From Bacillota bacterium (GTDB lineage: Bacteria; Bacillota; Sulfobacillia; Sulfobacillales; JAIMBI01): a stretch of DNA of 32,119 bases. The stretch covers positions 1 through 32,119 of the forward strand of contig JAKADP010000021.1 in the NCBI GenBank assembly GCA_021820465.1. Reading direction: 5' to 3'. The notes beneath the pieces were generated by a model. That model was not told the DNA's origin and made no database searches. It saw nothing but the letters and a program-made list of their open reading frames with translations. Below are positions 14,441 to 22,640 of the stretch, one piece after another. Both the position numbers and the translations under genes were made by a program. The stretch's first letter is position 1, and each line of letters starts with the position of its first letter.

Positions 14441-15796
14441 ATGGCCAGCTTCGAAGCGAGCGACCGATCGCCGCTGAGGGACCGGGGACAGCGGCGGATG
14501 GTGCTGACGGCCGGGCTCGGGTTCTTTACCGATGCGTACGACCTGTTCATCATCGGCACGGTCACCACGATCCTGACGCCCATTTGGCTGTTGAGCACCA
14601 CCCAGCTGATGTGGCTGAACAGTACCTCGCTGCTGGCGGCGGTGGCGGGTGCCCTCACATTTGGCCGCTTGGCGGACCGCATCGGCCGACGCACGATGGC
14701 GCTGGTCGAGGCGCTGGTGCTGGCCACGGCGGCGATTCTGTCGGCCTTTTCCCCCAACTTCACGTTTCTGCTCATCATGCGCATCATCCTGGGCGTGGCG
14801 GTGGGCGGCGACTATTCGACCAGCTCCATTATCGCGTCAGAGTTTTCCCGCCAAAAGACCCGGGGTCGCTTGATTGCCAGCGTGTTTGCCATGCAGGGCC
14901 TCGGCCTGCTGATTGGGCCGCTGTACGCTGCCGTGCTGCTGGGCAGCGGCGTCCCCCACGACATCGCCTGGCGCATCATGTTGGGCAGCGGCGCCATTCC
15001 CGCGCTGGTGGTGGCGTATCTGCGCTACACGATGCCCGAGACGCCCCGCTTTCTCGCGGGGGTCAAGGGCGACACCGCGGGCGCGCTGGCCTCGGTGAAG
15101 GCGGTGTTGGGCGACGGCGGGGCCATCACCCAGGCGCGCGTGACCAAGAAGCTTTCGAGCCGGCCCTTCGTGCTGCGGCTCATCGGGACGGCGGGGTCGT
15201 GGTTCTTGCTGGACATCGCCTTTTACGGCAACGGCGTGTCGTCCGGCCTGATTTTGAAGGCCCTTCTGCCCGGGGCGACGCTGTTGCACACGATCCTGAT
15301 CTCGGCCGGCATCTTCTTGGTGTTTGCCCTGCCGGGGTATTGGGTGGCCGCGTGGACCATCGATCGCATTGGGCGCCGCTTCATGCAGGCCATGGGATTT
15401 GTGATCATGGGGGCGGCGTACGGCGCCATCTTCCTGATTCATGCCATCAGCGCCCTGCCCGTGCTGTTCCTGCTGGTGTACGGGCTCAGCTACTTCTTCA
15501 TTGAATTTGGCCCCAACACCACGACCTTCGTGTACCCCGCCGAAATCTTTCCTGTCAACGTCCGGGCCACCGCCAACGGCATTTCCGCCGCGTCGGGGAA
15601 AACTGGTGCCTTTTTAGGGGCCTTTCTCTTTCCCCTCGTGCTGGTGGACCTCAAGTTGCCCGGCCTCATGGGCATTTTGGCGCTGGCATCCATTGCCGGC
15701 GCGGCGCTCACGCTGCTGGTGCTGCCGGAGCCCAAGGGGCTGGCCCTAGAGGACGCCAGCGGCGAGCGGGACCCATCCGGCCCCTTGGCCGGATGA
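14441..15796 (+). CDS. MFS transporter, PHS (phosphate:H+ symporter)-like
   Basis: A 451-residue protein with 12 predicted membrane helices in two six-helix halves. FTDAYDLFIIG in helix 1 (29-39), motif A GRLADRIGRR (75-84) and GGDYSTSSIIASEF in helix 4 match the phosphate:H+ symporter group of the major facilitator superfamily. The second half repeats DRIGRR. PHS members import inorganic phosphate, but close relatives carry organic acids or sugars, so the substrate is probable rather than certain. The Pho-box-like repeats in its promoter favour phosphate. The ATG at 14441 follows a G-rich SD (GGGGGGAA). A longer frame from 14375 would start upstream of the SD. A hairpin covers its stop codon. 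Confidence 0.82.
   Translation: MASFEASDRSPLRDRGQRRMVLTAGLGFFTDAYDLFIIGTVTTILTPIWLLSTTQLMWLNSTSLLAAVAGALTFGRLADRIGRRTMALVEALVLATAAILSAFSPNFTFLLIMRIILGVAVGGDYSTSSIIASEFSRQKTRGRLIASVFAMQGLGLLIGPLYAAVLLGSGVPHDIAWRIMLGSGAIPALVVAYLRYTMPETPRFLAGVKGDTAGALASVKAVLGDGGAITQARVTKKLSSRPFVLRLIGTAGSWFLLDIAFYGNGVSSGLILKALLPGATLLHTILISAGIFLVFALPGYWVAAWTIDRIGRRFMQAMGFVIMGAAYGAIFLIHAISALPVLFLLVYGLSYFFIEFGPNTTTFVYPAEIFPVNVRATANGISAASGKTGAFLGAFLFPLVLVDLKLPGLMGILALASIAGAALTLLVLPEPKGLALEDASGERDPSGPLAG
15774..15795. terminator. Hairpin overlapping the MFS transporter stop codon
   Basis: CATCCGGCC (15774-15782) pairs perfectly with GGCCGGATG (15787-15795) around a four-base loop. The TGA stop (15794-15796) begins inside the right arm. 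It lies between convergent genes, 20 bp from the methyltransferase stop. No U-tract. Confidence 0.55.
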
Positions 15797-15815
15797 GTGG
15801 CTGCCCGCCGCGCGA

Positions 15816-17024
15816 TCACTCCACCTCAAGAATGAGGCACTTCAGGTAGCGCGACTCCGGCAGCAGCGGGTGGCTGGGGTGATCCGGGGAAGCGCCCCGC
15901 ACCTCGAGGACGCGCACCCGCCGGTGCGCGTCTCGGGCCGCCTCACCGACCACCTCCAGGAACTGCGATCGGTCCACATGATACGAGCAGCTGCTGGTGA
16001 CGAGGGTTCCACCCGGCTTCACCAGCTTCAAGGCGCGCAGGTTGATTTCGCGATATCCGCGGAGCGCCCCCGCCACGGCCTTCGCGGATCGGGTGAAGGC
16101 CGGAGGGTCCAGCACCACCTGCTCATACTGCGGCCCGTCCCCGCTGGCCTGGCGCAGCCAGTCAAACGCATTCTGCGCCACCGTCTCATACCGATCCCCA
16201 AAGCCGGACCGCTGCGCGTTGGCCCGGGCTTGCTCGAGCGAGCCCTCGTCGCTGTCCACCGCCACCACCGCCGTGGCACCCTGCGCGAGGGCGGTGAGCC
16301 CAAAGCCTCCCGTGTGGCTAAACACATCCAGGACGCGGCCGCCGGCCGCAAACCGCGCAGCAGCGGCGCGGTTCTCATACTGGTCCAAAAAGTGCCCCGT
16401 CTTCTGGCCCCCCACCACGTCGACGCCGTAGGTCACCCCGTGCTCGTGGACGTACACCAGCGGCGCCGGGTCGCCCATCACGACGCGGTCTTCCTGCGGC
16501 AGGCCCTCGTGGCCGCGCACGGGCAGGCGCCCGCGCTCGAATACGGCCGTCGGCGCCAGCTGGGCCACCAGGGTGTCCACCAGCGCCGGCAGCCACACGG
16601 CCATCGTCTGGGTGGTGACCTCGACCACCAGCTGGGTGTCGTAGCGGTCCACGACCAGCCCGGGCAGCCCATCGCCTTCGCTGTTGACCAGCCGCACGCT
16701 GTCGCGGCCGGGATAAAGCCGGCTGCGCCACGCCACGGCTTCCTCGATGCGCCGCTGCGCCAGCTCCACTGTGACCGCCGTCGTGCGATCGGTCGCCATC
16801 AGGCGGACGGCGATCTGGGACCGATCGCTGTAGATGCCCCGGCCCACAAATCGGCCGGTGGCATCCACCACCCGCACCACCGATCCCCCTGGCACCTCAT
16901 GCCGCAGCAGCTCGCCCCGAAAAATCCAGGGACAGCCCTGGCTGGCTCGATGCCGCCCCGGGGCTAGGCGCAGTTCCACTTCGCTGACCGCGCGGCTTTC
17001 GTTATTCGCATGCACAGCTCTCAC
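15816..17024 (-). CDS. Class I SAM-dependent rRNA methyltransferase (RlmI-like, 23S m5C)
   Basis: A 402-residue protein of the RlmI family, which methylates C5 of cytosine 1962 (E. coli numbering) in 23S rRNA. An N-terminal PUA-like domain (about 15-90; CPWIFRGEL) is followed by the EEHD-type middle segment and a Rossmann methyltransferase domain. That domain has the SAM motif VLDVFSHTGGFG (231-242), acidic VVAVDSDE, LDPPAF (305-310) and catalytic Cys346 in TSSCSYH. The usual FCYTGG reads FSHTGG here. The start is GTG 17024 with AGGAG 6 nt upstream. It is divergent from selD. Confidence 0.88.
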   Translation of the reverse strand: MRAVHANNESRAVSEVELRLAPGRHRASQGCPWIFRGELLRHEVPGGSVVRVVDATGRFVGRGIYSDRSQIAVRLMATDRTTAVTVELAQRRIEEAVAWRSRLYPGRDSVRLVNSEGDGLPGLVVDRYDTQLVVEVTTQTMAVWLPALVDTLVAQLAPTAVFERGRLPVRGHEGLPQEDRVVMGDPAPLVYVHEHGVTYGVDVVGGQKTGHFLDQYENRAAAARFAAGGRVLDVFSHTGGFGLTALAQGATAVVAVDSDEGSLEQARANAQRSGFGDRYETVAQNAFDWLRQASGDGPQYEQVVLDPPAFTRSAKAVAGALRGYREINLRALKLVKPGGTLVTSSCSYHVDRSQFLEVVGEAARDAHRRVRVLEVRGASPDHPSHPLLPESRYLKCLILEVE

Positions 17025-17124
17025 CTCACGCTCCTATGGTACGCTGAACCGCGCTGGCGGCGGGCATGCCTAGCCAGGGCGACGCGCCGGGGGCGCTATC
17101 CGGCCAGAGAATAGGGGGATCTCC

Positions 17125-18198
17125 GTGAGCGAGTCTGTGCCATCCGATATTCTTCAGCTGACTCACTGGACCAGCAAGTCTGGCTGAGGGTGCAAGCTGG
17201 GTCCGGCGGACCTTACGGCAGCTCTCGCCCACGTGGGTGCCTCACGTGTGGATCCCCGTGTGCTGGTGGGCAACACCACGCACGACGACGCCGGCGTCTT
17301 TCGGCTGACCGAGGACCTGGCGCTGGTGCAGACCGTGGACTTTTTCACCCCGGTGGTGGACGACCCGCGGACCTTTGGCGCGGTGGCCGCCAACAATTCG
17401 CTGTCGGACGTGTATGCCATGGGCGGCACGCCGCTCACGGCCCTGAATCTGGTGGCCTTTCCGGCGGACCGGCTGCCGCTCGCGGCGCTGGGCGCGATGT
17501 TGGATGGCGGGCGCGAAGTGCTGGAGGCGGCAGGCGTCAACCTGCTGGGCGGCCACTCCATCGACGACCCGGAGCCGAAGATGGGCTACGCCGTCACCGG
17601 CGTGGTGCATCCCGACCACATCTGGCGCAACAGCACGGCCCACGCCGGCGACCGCCTGTACTTAACCAAGCCCATTGGCACGGGGGTGCTGGTGAAGGGC
17701 CTCAAAGATGGCACGGCCGACGCCGCGTGGATCGCCGCCACCGTGGATGCGCTCTTGGCGTCCAACGGCCCGGCGGCCCAGGTCCTGCGCGGGCTGGGCG
17801 GCCCCAGCGCGTGCACGGACGTGACCGGGTTTGGTCTCTTGGGCCACCTGTGGGAGATGGCGGAAGGCGCCGGGCTGACGGTGGTGCTGGACCCCTCGCG
17901 CGTCCCGCTGCTTCCGGGAGCTCAGGAGCTGGCGGCCCAGGACGCCTACCCCGGGGGCAGTCGCAGCAACCGCCGCTTCTTTGCGCCCCACGTGACGGAC
18001 CGGCTGGGAACCGATGAGGCCCGCTTAGGCCTCCTGTACGACGCGGTCACCGCGGGCGGGCTCTTGTTTGCCATTCCCGAACCCGAGGGCAGCGCCGTCG
18101 AGGCCGCGTTTGCCGCCGCAGGTCTTCCGCTCCATCGCGTGGGCCGCTTCGGCGACAGCCCCGCGGCGATAGTGCTGGATCAGGTGAGCGACACATAA
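17125..18198 (+). CDS. selD: Selenide, water dikinase SelD, itself a selenoprotein (UGA read as Sec21)
   Basis: The enzyme makes selenophosphate from selenide and ATP, the selenium donor for Sec-tRNA and other selenium pathways. The obvious frame starts only at 17233 (MGASRV), but the SelD homology continues upstream through an in-frame TGA at 17185-17187. The residues are LTHWTSKSG-U-GCKLGPADLTAAL, matching the conserved SG(C/U)GCK active site. Reading TGA as selenocysteine gives 357 residues with Sec21 and Lys24, starting at GTG 17125 behind a GGGGGA SD. A SECIS-like hairpin follows at 17195-17223. The remainder has VGNTTHDDAGVF, the TVDFFTPVVDDP block, LLGGHSIDDPEPK and TDVTGFGLLGH. The gene ends 32 bp before a molybdenum hydroxylase operon. 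Automated calling would truncate it by 36 residues, removing the active site. Confidence 0.92.
17195..17223 (+). promoter_or_regulatory. Bacterial SECIS-like element of selD
   Basis: Just downstream of the UGA, AGCTG (17195-17199) pairs with CAGCT (17219-17223). Within it GGTCC (17200-17204) pairs with GGACC (17208-17212) around a GGC loop, with TTACGG bulged on the 3' side. The apical loop starts 17 nt after the UGA, within the distance known for SelB-binding SECIS hairpins. Confidence 0.7.
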
Positions 18199-18230
18199 CT
18201 CGCGGCCTCCCTGCCCACACTCTCCGTAAC

Positions 18231-20654
18231 ATGCCTACAGCTCAAGCAAGTCAGTCAGCCAAGCAAGAGACCGAGCCCACGGCCCCCGCGGCGGCGAACC
18301 CGGGCGCCGGCGCCTTTGGCCGCCGCATGCAGGCCGTGGGGCAGAGTGTGGCCCGCAAGGAAGCGCCCAACAAAGTCACCGGGAGGGCCCGGTACCGCGG
18401 CGACGTGACGCCCGTGGGCACACTCACGGCGTGCATCGTGCCCAGCGGGCACGCCCACGCGCAGCTGGTGCGCGTCGATGTCGACTCCGCGCGGCGGATG
18501 CCCGGCGTGGTGGCCATCCTAACCGGCGAGGACACGGATCTCCTGTGCGGGGAAGTCCTGGAGGACCGTCCTCCCCTGGCCCGCGGTACGGTGCGCTACC
18601 ATGGCGAGCCGGTCGCCCTGGTGATTGCCCATGGCGAGGCCGAGGCGCGCGCGGCCGCGCGCCGGGTGGCCATCCAGTACGCGGCGCTGCCACTGGTAGC
18701 CACGGTCGAAGCGGCGGTGGCCTCCGATGCCCCCCTCATTCACCCGGCGCTGGGCACCTACACGCGCGCCCAGCCACCGGTCGTCCCGCAGGCGCACACC
18801 AATATCGCGGACCACGCGAAGGTTCGGCGGGGCAACCCGACGGAGGGGTGGGCCGCGAGCGACGTGGTGGTGGCGGGGCACTACAGCGTTCCCCAGGTTG
18901 ACCACGCGGCCATGGAGACGCGATCCGCCCGCGTGGAGATTTTGCACGACGGGCGTGTCATCGTGCAATCGACGACCCAGGCGCCGTTCGAAGTCCAGAA
19001 GCTGTTGGCCAAGTCTTTTCAGCTGCAGCAGGGACAAGTCATCGTGGACGTGCCGCTGGTGGGGGGGGCGTTCGGCGGAAAGGCCGCCGTTCAGCTGGAA
19101 GTGCTGGCCTATCTCGCCTCGCGCGCGGTCGGCGGCCGGCCCGTGCAGGTTGTCAACAGCCGCGAAGAGGATATGGCCACGTCCCCCGTTGGCATCGGCC
19201 TGGTGGCTGACGTGAAGCTGGGCGCCACCCGCGACGGCCAACTGCAGGTGGCAGACCTCACCTTTCTCCTGGACACGGGGGCGTATACCGATTCCACGCC
19301 TCGCGTGGCGCGGGCCATTTGCTCAGAGTGCACCGGACCGTACCGCGTGGAGCATGTCCGCTGCGACGCGTACACCGTGTACACCAACCACACCTACGCC
19401 ACCGCATTTCGGGGCTTCGGCCACTTTCCCCTGACGTTCGCGATCGAGCGCACCATGGACCGGCTGGCCCAAGCCTTAGGCATGGACCCGGTGGCGCTGC
19501 GGCGCAAGAACCTCATTGGGCCGGGGGACCAGACGCCAACGCGCATGGTGCTCACCCGATCCACGCTGGGCGACCCCCAGGCCTGCCTGGACCGGGCCGC
19601 CACGCTGCTGGGCGGCCCGGCCGCGGAAGCCACGGGGTCTCATACCGTGCGCGCCCGCGGGCTGGCGCTGTTTTGGAAAACCTCATCCAGCCCGCCCAAC
19701 GCCATTTCCGGCGCCGTGGTGACCTTCAACCAGGACGGGTCGGTCAATCTGTCGACGGGCACGGTCGAAGTGGGCGCCGGCACCAAAACCACCAGCGCCC
19801 AGATTGTGGCGGAACAATTGGGCATTGACGTGGAGCAGGTTCACATTCACACGCACATCAATACCAAGGTCGACCCCGAGCACTGGAAGACGGTCGCCAG
19901 CATGTCGACCTTCATGGCCGGCCGGGCCGTGATGGAGGCTGCCGAGGACGCCAAGGCCCAGCTGAAGTCGGTGGCGGCGATTGCGTTAAAGTGTGCCCCG
20001 GGCGATTTGTCGGTAGCCCAGGGCCGCGTGTTTCTCACGGCCGACCCCAACATCTATGTGACCTTCAGCGACGTGGCGCACGGCTACAGCTATCCCGGGG
20101 GCGATGCCGTAGGCGGGCAGATTATCGGGCGCGGCAGCTACATCATGCGGCACCTCACTCTGCTGGATGAAGCCACCGGCGAGGGCCATCCCGGGCCCAG
20201 CTTCACCGTGGGCGCCCAAGGGGTGGAGATTGACCTGGACCGCCGCACGTGGCGCTACCGGGTGGTGCGGGCCGTCACCGTGGTGGACGCGGGCCGGGTC
20301 ATCAACCCCGCAGGCGCGCGGGCCATGCTCCAGGGCGGCATGTGCATGGGCATCGGACTGGCCACCCGCGAGGGCGTGCTGTACGACCGCGACGGGCAGC
20401 GGCTGAACAGCCAGCTGCGGTCCTACAAAGTCATGCGCGCGGGCGAGCAGCCGGACGCCTATGGGGTGGAGTTCGTGGAGACGCCCCAAATCGATGCCCC
20501 CTTCGGAGCGCGGGCGCTGGGAGAACATGGCCTGCTGGCTATGCCGGCGGCGGTGGCGGCCGCCGTGTCGCACGCCATCGGCCAGCCCGTGGACCACCTG
20601 CCCATCACCCCGGAGTCCCTCTGGCAGCTCTCCCGCACGGCGGCGGCCCAATGA
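18231..20654 (+). CDS. Molybdenum hydroxylase large subunit (xanthine dehydrogenase family, Moco-binding)
   Basis: An 807-residue catalytic subunit of the xanthine oxidase family. The 'a/b hammerhead' domain (about 45-160; PNKVTGRARYRGD) precedes two Moco-binding regions. Conserved elements are GGAFGGK (278-284), AFRGFG (392-397) and the catalytic glutamate Glu765 in GARALGEHGLLAMP. These enzymes hydroxylate purines, N-heterocycles or aldehydes, or oxidise CO; the CoxL active-site loop was not seen, so CO dehydrogenase is unlikely. The substrate is unknown. It starts 32 bp after selD and overlaps the FAD subunit by 4 bp, so the four genes look like one operon. The ATG at 18231 lacks a clear SD and the first 30 residues are low-complexity, so the start may be later. 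Confidence 0.9.
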   Translation: MPTAQASQSAKQETEPTAPAAANPGAGAFGRRMQAVGQSVARKEAPNKVTGRARYRGDVTPVGTLTACIVPSGHAHAQLVRVDVDSARRMPGVVAILTGEDTDLLCGEVLEDRPPLARGTVRYHGEPVALVIAHGEAEARAAARRVAIQYAALPLVATVEAAVASDAPLIHPALGTYTRAQPPVVPQAHTNIADHAKVRRGNPTEGWAASDVVVAGHYSVPQVDHAAMETRSARVEILHDGRVIVQSTTQAPFEVQKLLAKSFQLQQGQVIVDVPLVGGAFGGKAAVQLEVLAYLASRAVGGRPVQVVNSREEDMATSPVGIGLVADVKLGATRDGQLQVADLTFLLDTGAYTDSTPRVARAICSECTGPYRVEHVRCDAYTVYTNHTYATAFRGFGHFPLTFAIERTMDRLAQALGMDPVALRRKNLIGPGDQTPTRMVLTRSTLGDPQACLDRAATLLGGPAAEATGSHTVRARGLALFWKTSSSPPNAISGAVVTFNQDGSVNLSTGTVEVGAGTKTTSAQIVAEQLGIDVEQVHIHTHINTKVDPEHWKTVASMSTFMAGRAVMEAAEDAKAQLKSVAAIALKCAPGDLSVAQGRVFLTADPNIYVTFSDVAHGYSYPGGDAVGGQIIGRGSYIMRHLTLLDEATGEGHPGPSFTVGAQGVEIDLDRRTWRYRVVRAVTVVDAGRVINPAGARAMLQGGMCMGIGLATREGVLYDRDGQRLNSQLRSYKVMRAGEQPDAYGVEFVETPQIDAPFGARALGEHGLLAMPAAVAAAVSHAIGQPVDHLPITPESLWQLSRTAAAQ

Positions 20655-21484
20655 TCCCCGTGGACTTCAGCTACTGGCGGCCCGACACCGCGGAAGAGGC
20701 TGTGGCGACCTACCAGCAGCTGGCCGATGGCGGCCAGCACCCGGTGTACTACGCCGGCGGCACCGAGATTGTCACCCGGTCGCGGCTCGGGCAGCTGTCT
20801 TGCGGCGCCGTCATCGACGTCAAGGCCATCGGGGAGGCGCGGTGCCTCGGACGCGACGGCGGCCGCTGGCATGTGGGCGCCGCGCTGTCGCTGGCGGAGC
20901 TGATTCACGACGGCTCCTGGCCGCTCTTGGCCCGCGTGGCGGAGCGCATAGCCGATCACACCACGCGCAGCCACATCACGCTGGGCGGCAACCTGGCCGG
21001 CACCATCGCCTACCGGGAGGCGGCGCTGCCCTTCTGGCTCGCAGACGCCGACGTAACTACGGTCGGGCGAGGCGGCCGCCGCACCGCACGGTTCGCCGAC
21101 CGGTTTGACGGGGCGCTCGCCCTCGAGCCCGGGGAGCTGTTGCTGGCGCTTTCCGTCCCCGAAGGCGTGCTGCAGCAGCCGAGCTACGCACAGAAGGCCA
21201 CTCGCCTGGACTACGTCGACTACCCGCTGGTGACCCTCGCGGCGCTGCACGGCGCCGAGGGGCGGCTCTCCGTCGCCTGGAGTGGCCTCAAGCCCGCCCC
21301 TACTCGCAGTGCCGAGCTGGACGCGGCCCTGATGGGCCCGGGCTCCGCCGCCGACCGAGCCCGGCGCGCCGCCCGCCACCTGCCGCCCACGCTGGCCCAG
21401 GATTTGCATGGGACCGCCGATTACCGGCGCTTCGTCGCGACAAACATGCTGGCGGACGCGCTGTCCGCCCTGGAGGCCCGCTAG
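20651..21484 (+). CDS. Molybdenum hydroxylase FAD-binding subunit
   Basis: A 277-residue flavoprotein subunit (CoxM/XdhB type) passing electrons from the 2Fe-2S clusters to the acceptor. FAD-binding motifs are YAGGTEIVTRSR (33-44) in the first subdomain and TLGGNLAGTI in the second (about 114-123), followed by a CO_deh_flav_C-like end. The ATG at 20651 overlaps the large-subunit stop (ATGA). The next gene, for the iron-sulfur subunit, starts 2 bp after its stop. Confidence 0.9.
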   Translation: MIPVDFSYWRPDTAEEAVATYQQLADGGQHPVYYAGGTEIVTRSRLGQLSCGAVIDVKAIGEARCLGRDGGRWHVGAALSLAELIHDGSWPLLARVAERIADHTTRSHITLGGNLAGTIAYREAALPFWLADADVTTVGRGGRRTARFADRFDGALALEPGELLLALSVPEGVLQQPSYAQKATRLDYVDYPLVTLAALHGAEGRLSVAWSGLKPAPTRSAELDAALMGPGSAADRARRAARHLPPTLAQDLHGTADYRRFVATNMLADALSALEAR

Positions 21485-21485
21485 C

Positions 21486-21998
21486 ATGCAAAGGATCAAG
21501 CCCGGACGCGCCGAGCACCTCATCACCGTCAATGGGGAACAGCGCCGCGTCAGCCTGCGCCCCGCCGACACACTTCTGTATACACTGCGCGACGAGCTTG
21601 GCCTGACGGGTGCGAAGCCCGGGTGCGAAAATGGAGACTGCGGCGCGTGCACGGTCCTGGTCGACGATGTGCCGATGAAGTCGTGCCTGCTGCTGACGAT
21701 GGAATTGGTGGACGAGAGCCGGCCGCGCCAGATTGAGACAGTGGAGGCGCTCGACCGGGCGGCCGTGCAAGAGCAATTCCTGCGGCACTGGGCGTTTCAG
21801 TGCGGCTACTGCACGTCGGGCTTCCTAATGCTGGCCGAGGGACTCTGCCGCCAGCGACCCGACGCCGATGCGAGCGAAATGCTTGACTGGATGCGATCCA
21901 ACATCTGCCGCTGCACCAGCTACGCCGAGCTGATCCACGCAGTGGCGGATACGCTCCAGCGCAGCGCGCGCGAGGGCGCGGAGCCCGCTCATCCCTGA
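21486..21998 (+). CDS. Molybdenum hydroxylase 2Fe-2S subunit
   Basis: A 170-residue electron-transfer subunit with two [2Fe-2S] clusters. The N-terminal plant-ferredoxin-type domain has Cys47, Cys52, Cys55 and Cys67 (PGCENGDCGACTVLVDD). The C-terminal helical domain has Cys106 and Cys109 (FQCGYCTSGF) and Cys141 and Cys143 (NICRCTSY). All eight ligands are present. The ATG at 21486 lies 2 bp after the FAD subunit stop. The gene order large-FAD-FeS differs from the cox order (M-S-L) but is common in xdh-like clusters. No maturation factor (XdhC/CoxF) or molybdate transporter follows. Confidence 0.92.
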   Translation: MQRIKPGRAEHLITVNGEQRRVSLRPADTLLYTLRDELGLTGAKPGCENGDCGACTVLVDDVPMKSCLLLTMELVDESRPRQIETVEALDRAAVQEQFLRHWAFQCGYCTSGFLMLAEGLCRQRPDADASEMLDWMRSNICRCTSYAELIHAVADTLQRSAREGAEPAHP

Positions 21999-22060
21999 AC
22001 AGCGAACTGCGATACACTGAGTGCGCCCCGCCGGGGGACGATCGCCAGGGAGGGACGCGC

Positions 22061-22531
22061 ATGAGCACCGCCGGGCACCGCGCCTTCCGCGTGGTGGCCC
22101 CGCCCCCGCTGCTGTTCTTGGCTGGCGTGCTGTTGGGCGCCGGACTGAATGCGTGGCACCCCCTGACCCTGCACGCGCCCAGCCTCGTGACGGGGCTGGG
22201 CGCCGTGGTGGCCCTGGCTGGCGTGCTGTTCGCGATGGCCGCGGCGCTCACCTTTCGCCGCGCGGGGACCGGCCTGGAACCGGGAACCGCCGCCACCCAC
22301 TTGGTAACCAGCGGCCCGTATCGATGGTCCCGGAACCCCATCTACGTCGGCATGGCGGCTGTGTCGGCCGGACTGGCGCTGGTGCTGAACACCCTGTGGA
22401 TCCTCGTGACACTCGCCCTAGTCCTGCTGGTCGTCCGCCACGGCGTCATCCGCCATGAGGAGCACTACCTGTCGCAGCGCTTCCCCGATGCGTACGACGC
22501 CTATCGCCGACGGGTGCGCCGCTGGCTCTAA
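22061..22531 (+). CDS. Isoprenylcysteine carboxyl methyltransferase (ICMT)-family membrane protein
   Basis: A 156-residue protein with about four membrane segments. The C-terminal half has the ICMT/PEMT signature: LVTSGPYRWSRNPIYVGM (82-99), then RHEEHYLSQRFPDAYDAYRRRVRRWL at the C terminus. These elements bind SAM at the membrane-cytosol interface. Bacterial members methylate phospholipids, isoprenoids or unknown lipids; no prenylated Cys protein is expected here. The ATG at 22061 has the SD GGGAGGG 6 nt upstream. It stands alone between the molybdenum hydroxylase operon and the collagen-like gene. Confidence 0.82.
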   Translation: MSTAGHRAFRVVAPPPLLFLAGVLLGAGLNAWHPLTLHAPSLVTGLGAVVALAGVLFAMAAALTFRRAGTGLEPGTAATHLVTSGPYRWSRNPIYVGMAAVSAGLALVLNTLWILVTLALVLLVVRHGVIRHEEHYLSQRFPDAYDAYRRRVRRWL

Positions 22532-22567
22532 CCGACACACGCCAATCATCCTCACTATAACTTACAC

Positions 22568-22610
22568 GGAACGATGTTCCAATGATTGCGCATCGTGTAT
22601 TTGCTACACT
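22568..22610 (+). promoter_or_regulatory. Putative promoter and inverted repeats upstream of the collagen-like gene
   Basis: A -10-like TACACT (22605-22610) is preceded by two interlocking inverted repeats: GGAACGATGTTCC (22568-22580, 5-bp arms) and ACGATG (22571-22576) with CATCGT (22591-22596). The -35 is poor, so regulator-dependent transcription is possible. Confidence 0.4.
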
Positions 22611-22640
22611 GAATCCACTCCATAGGAAGGGTGGATCCAT

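Noticed and set aside
17025-17124. tRNA-Sec (selC) gene next to selD
   Set aside because: No acceptor stem, T-arm or CCA could be drawn in this short interval.
17233-18198. selD as a short ORF starting at ATG-like 17233
   Set aside because: It would lack the Sec/Cys and Lys of the active site, which are encoded just upstream across the in-frame TGA.
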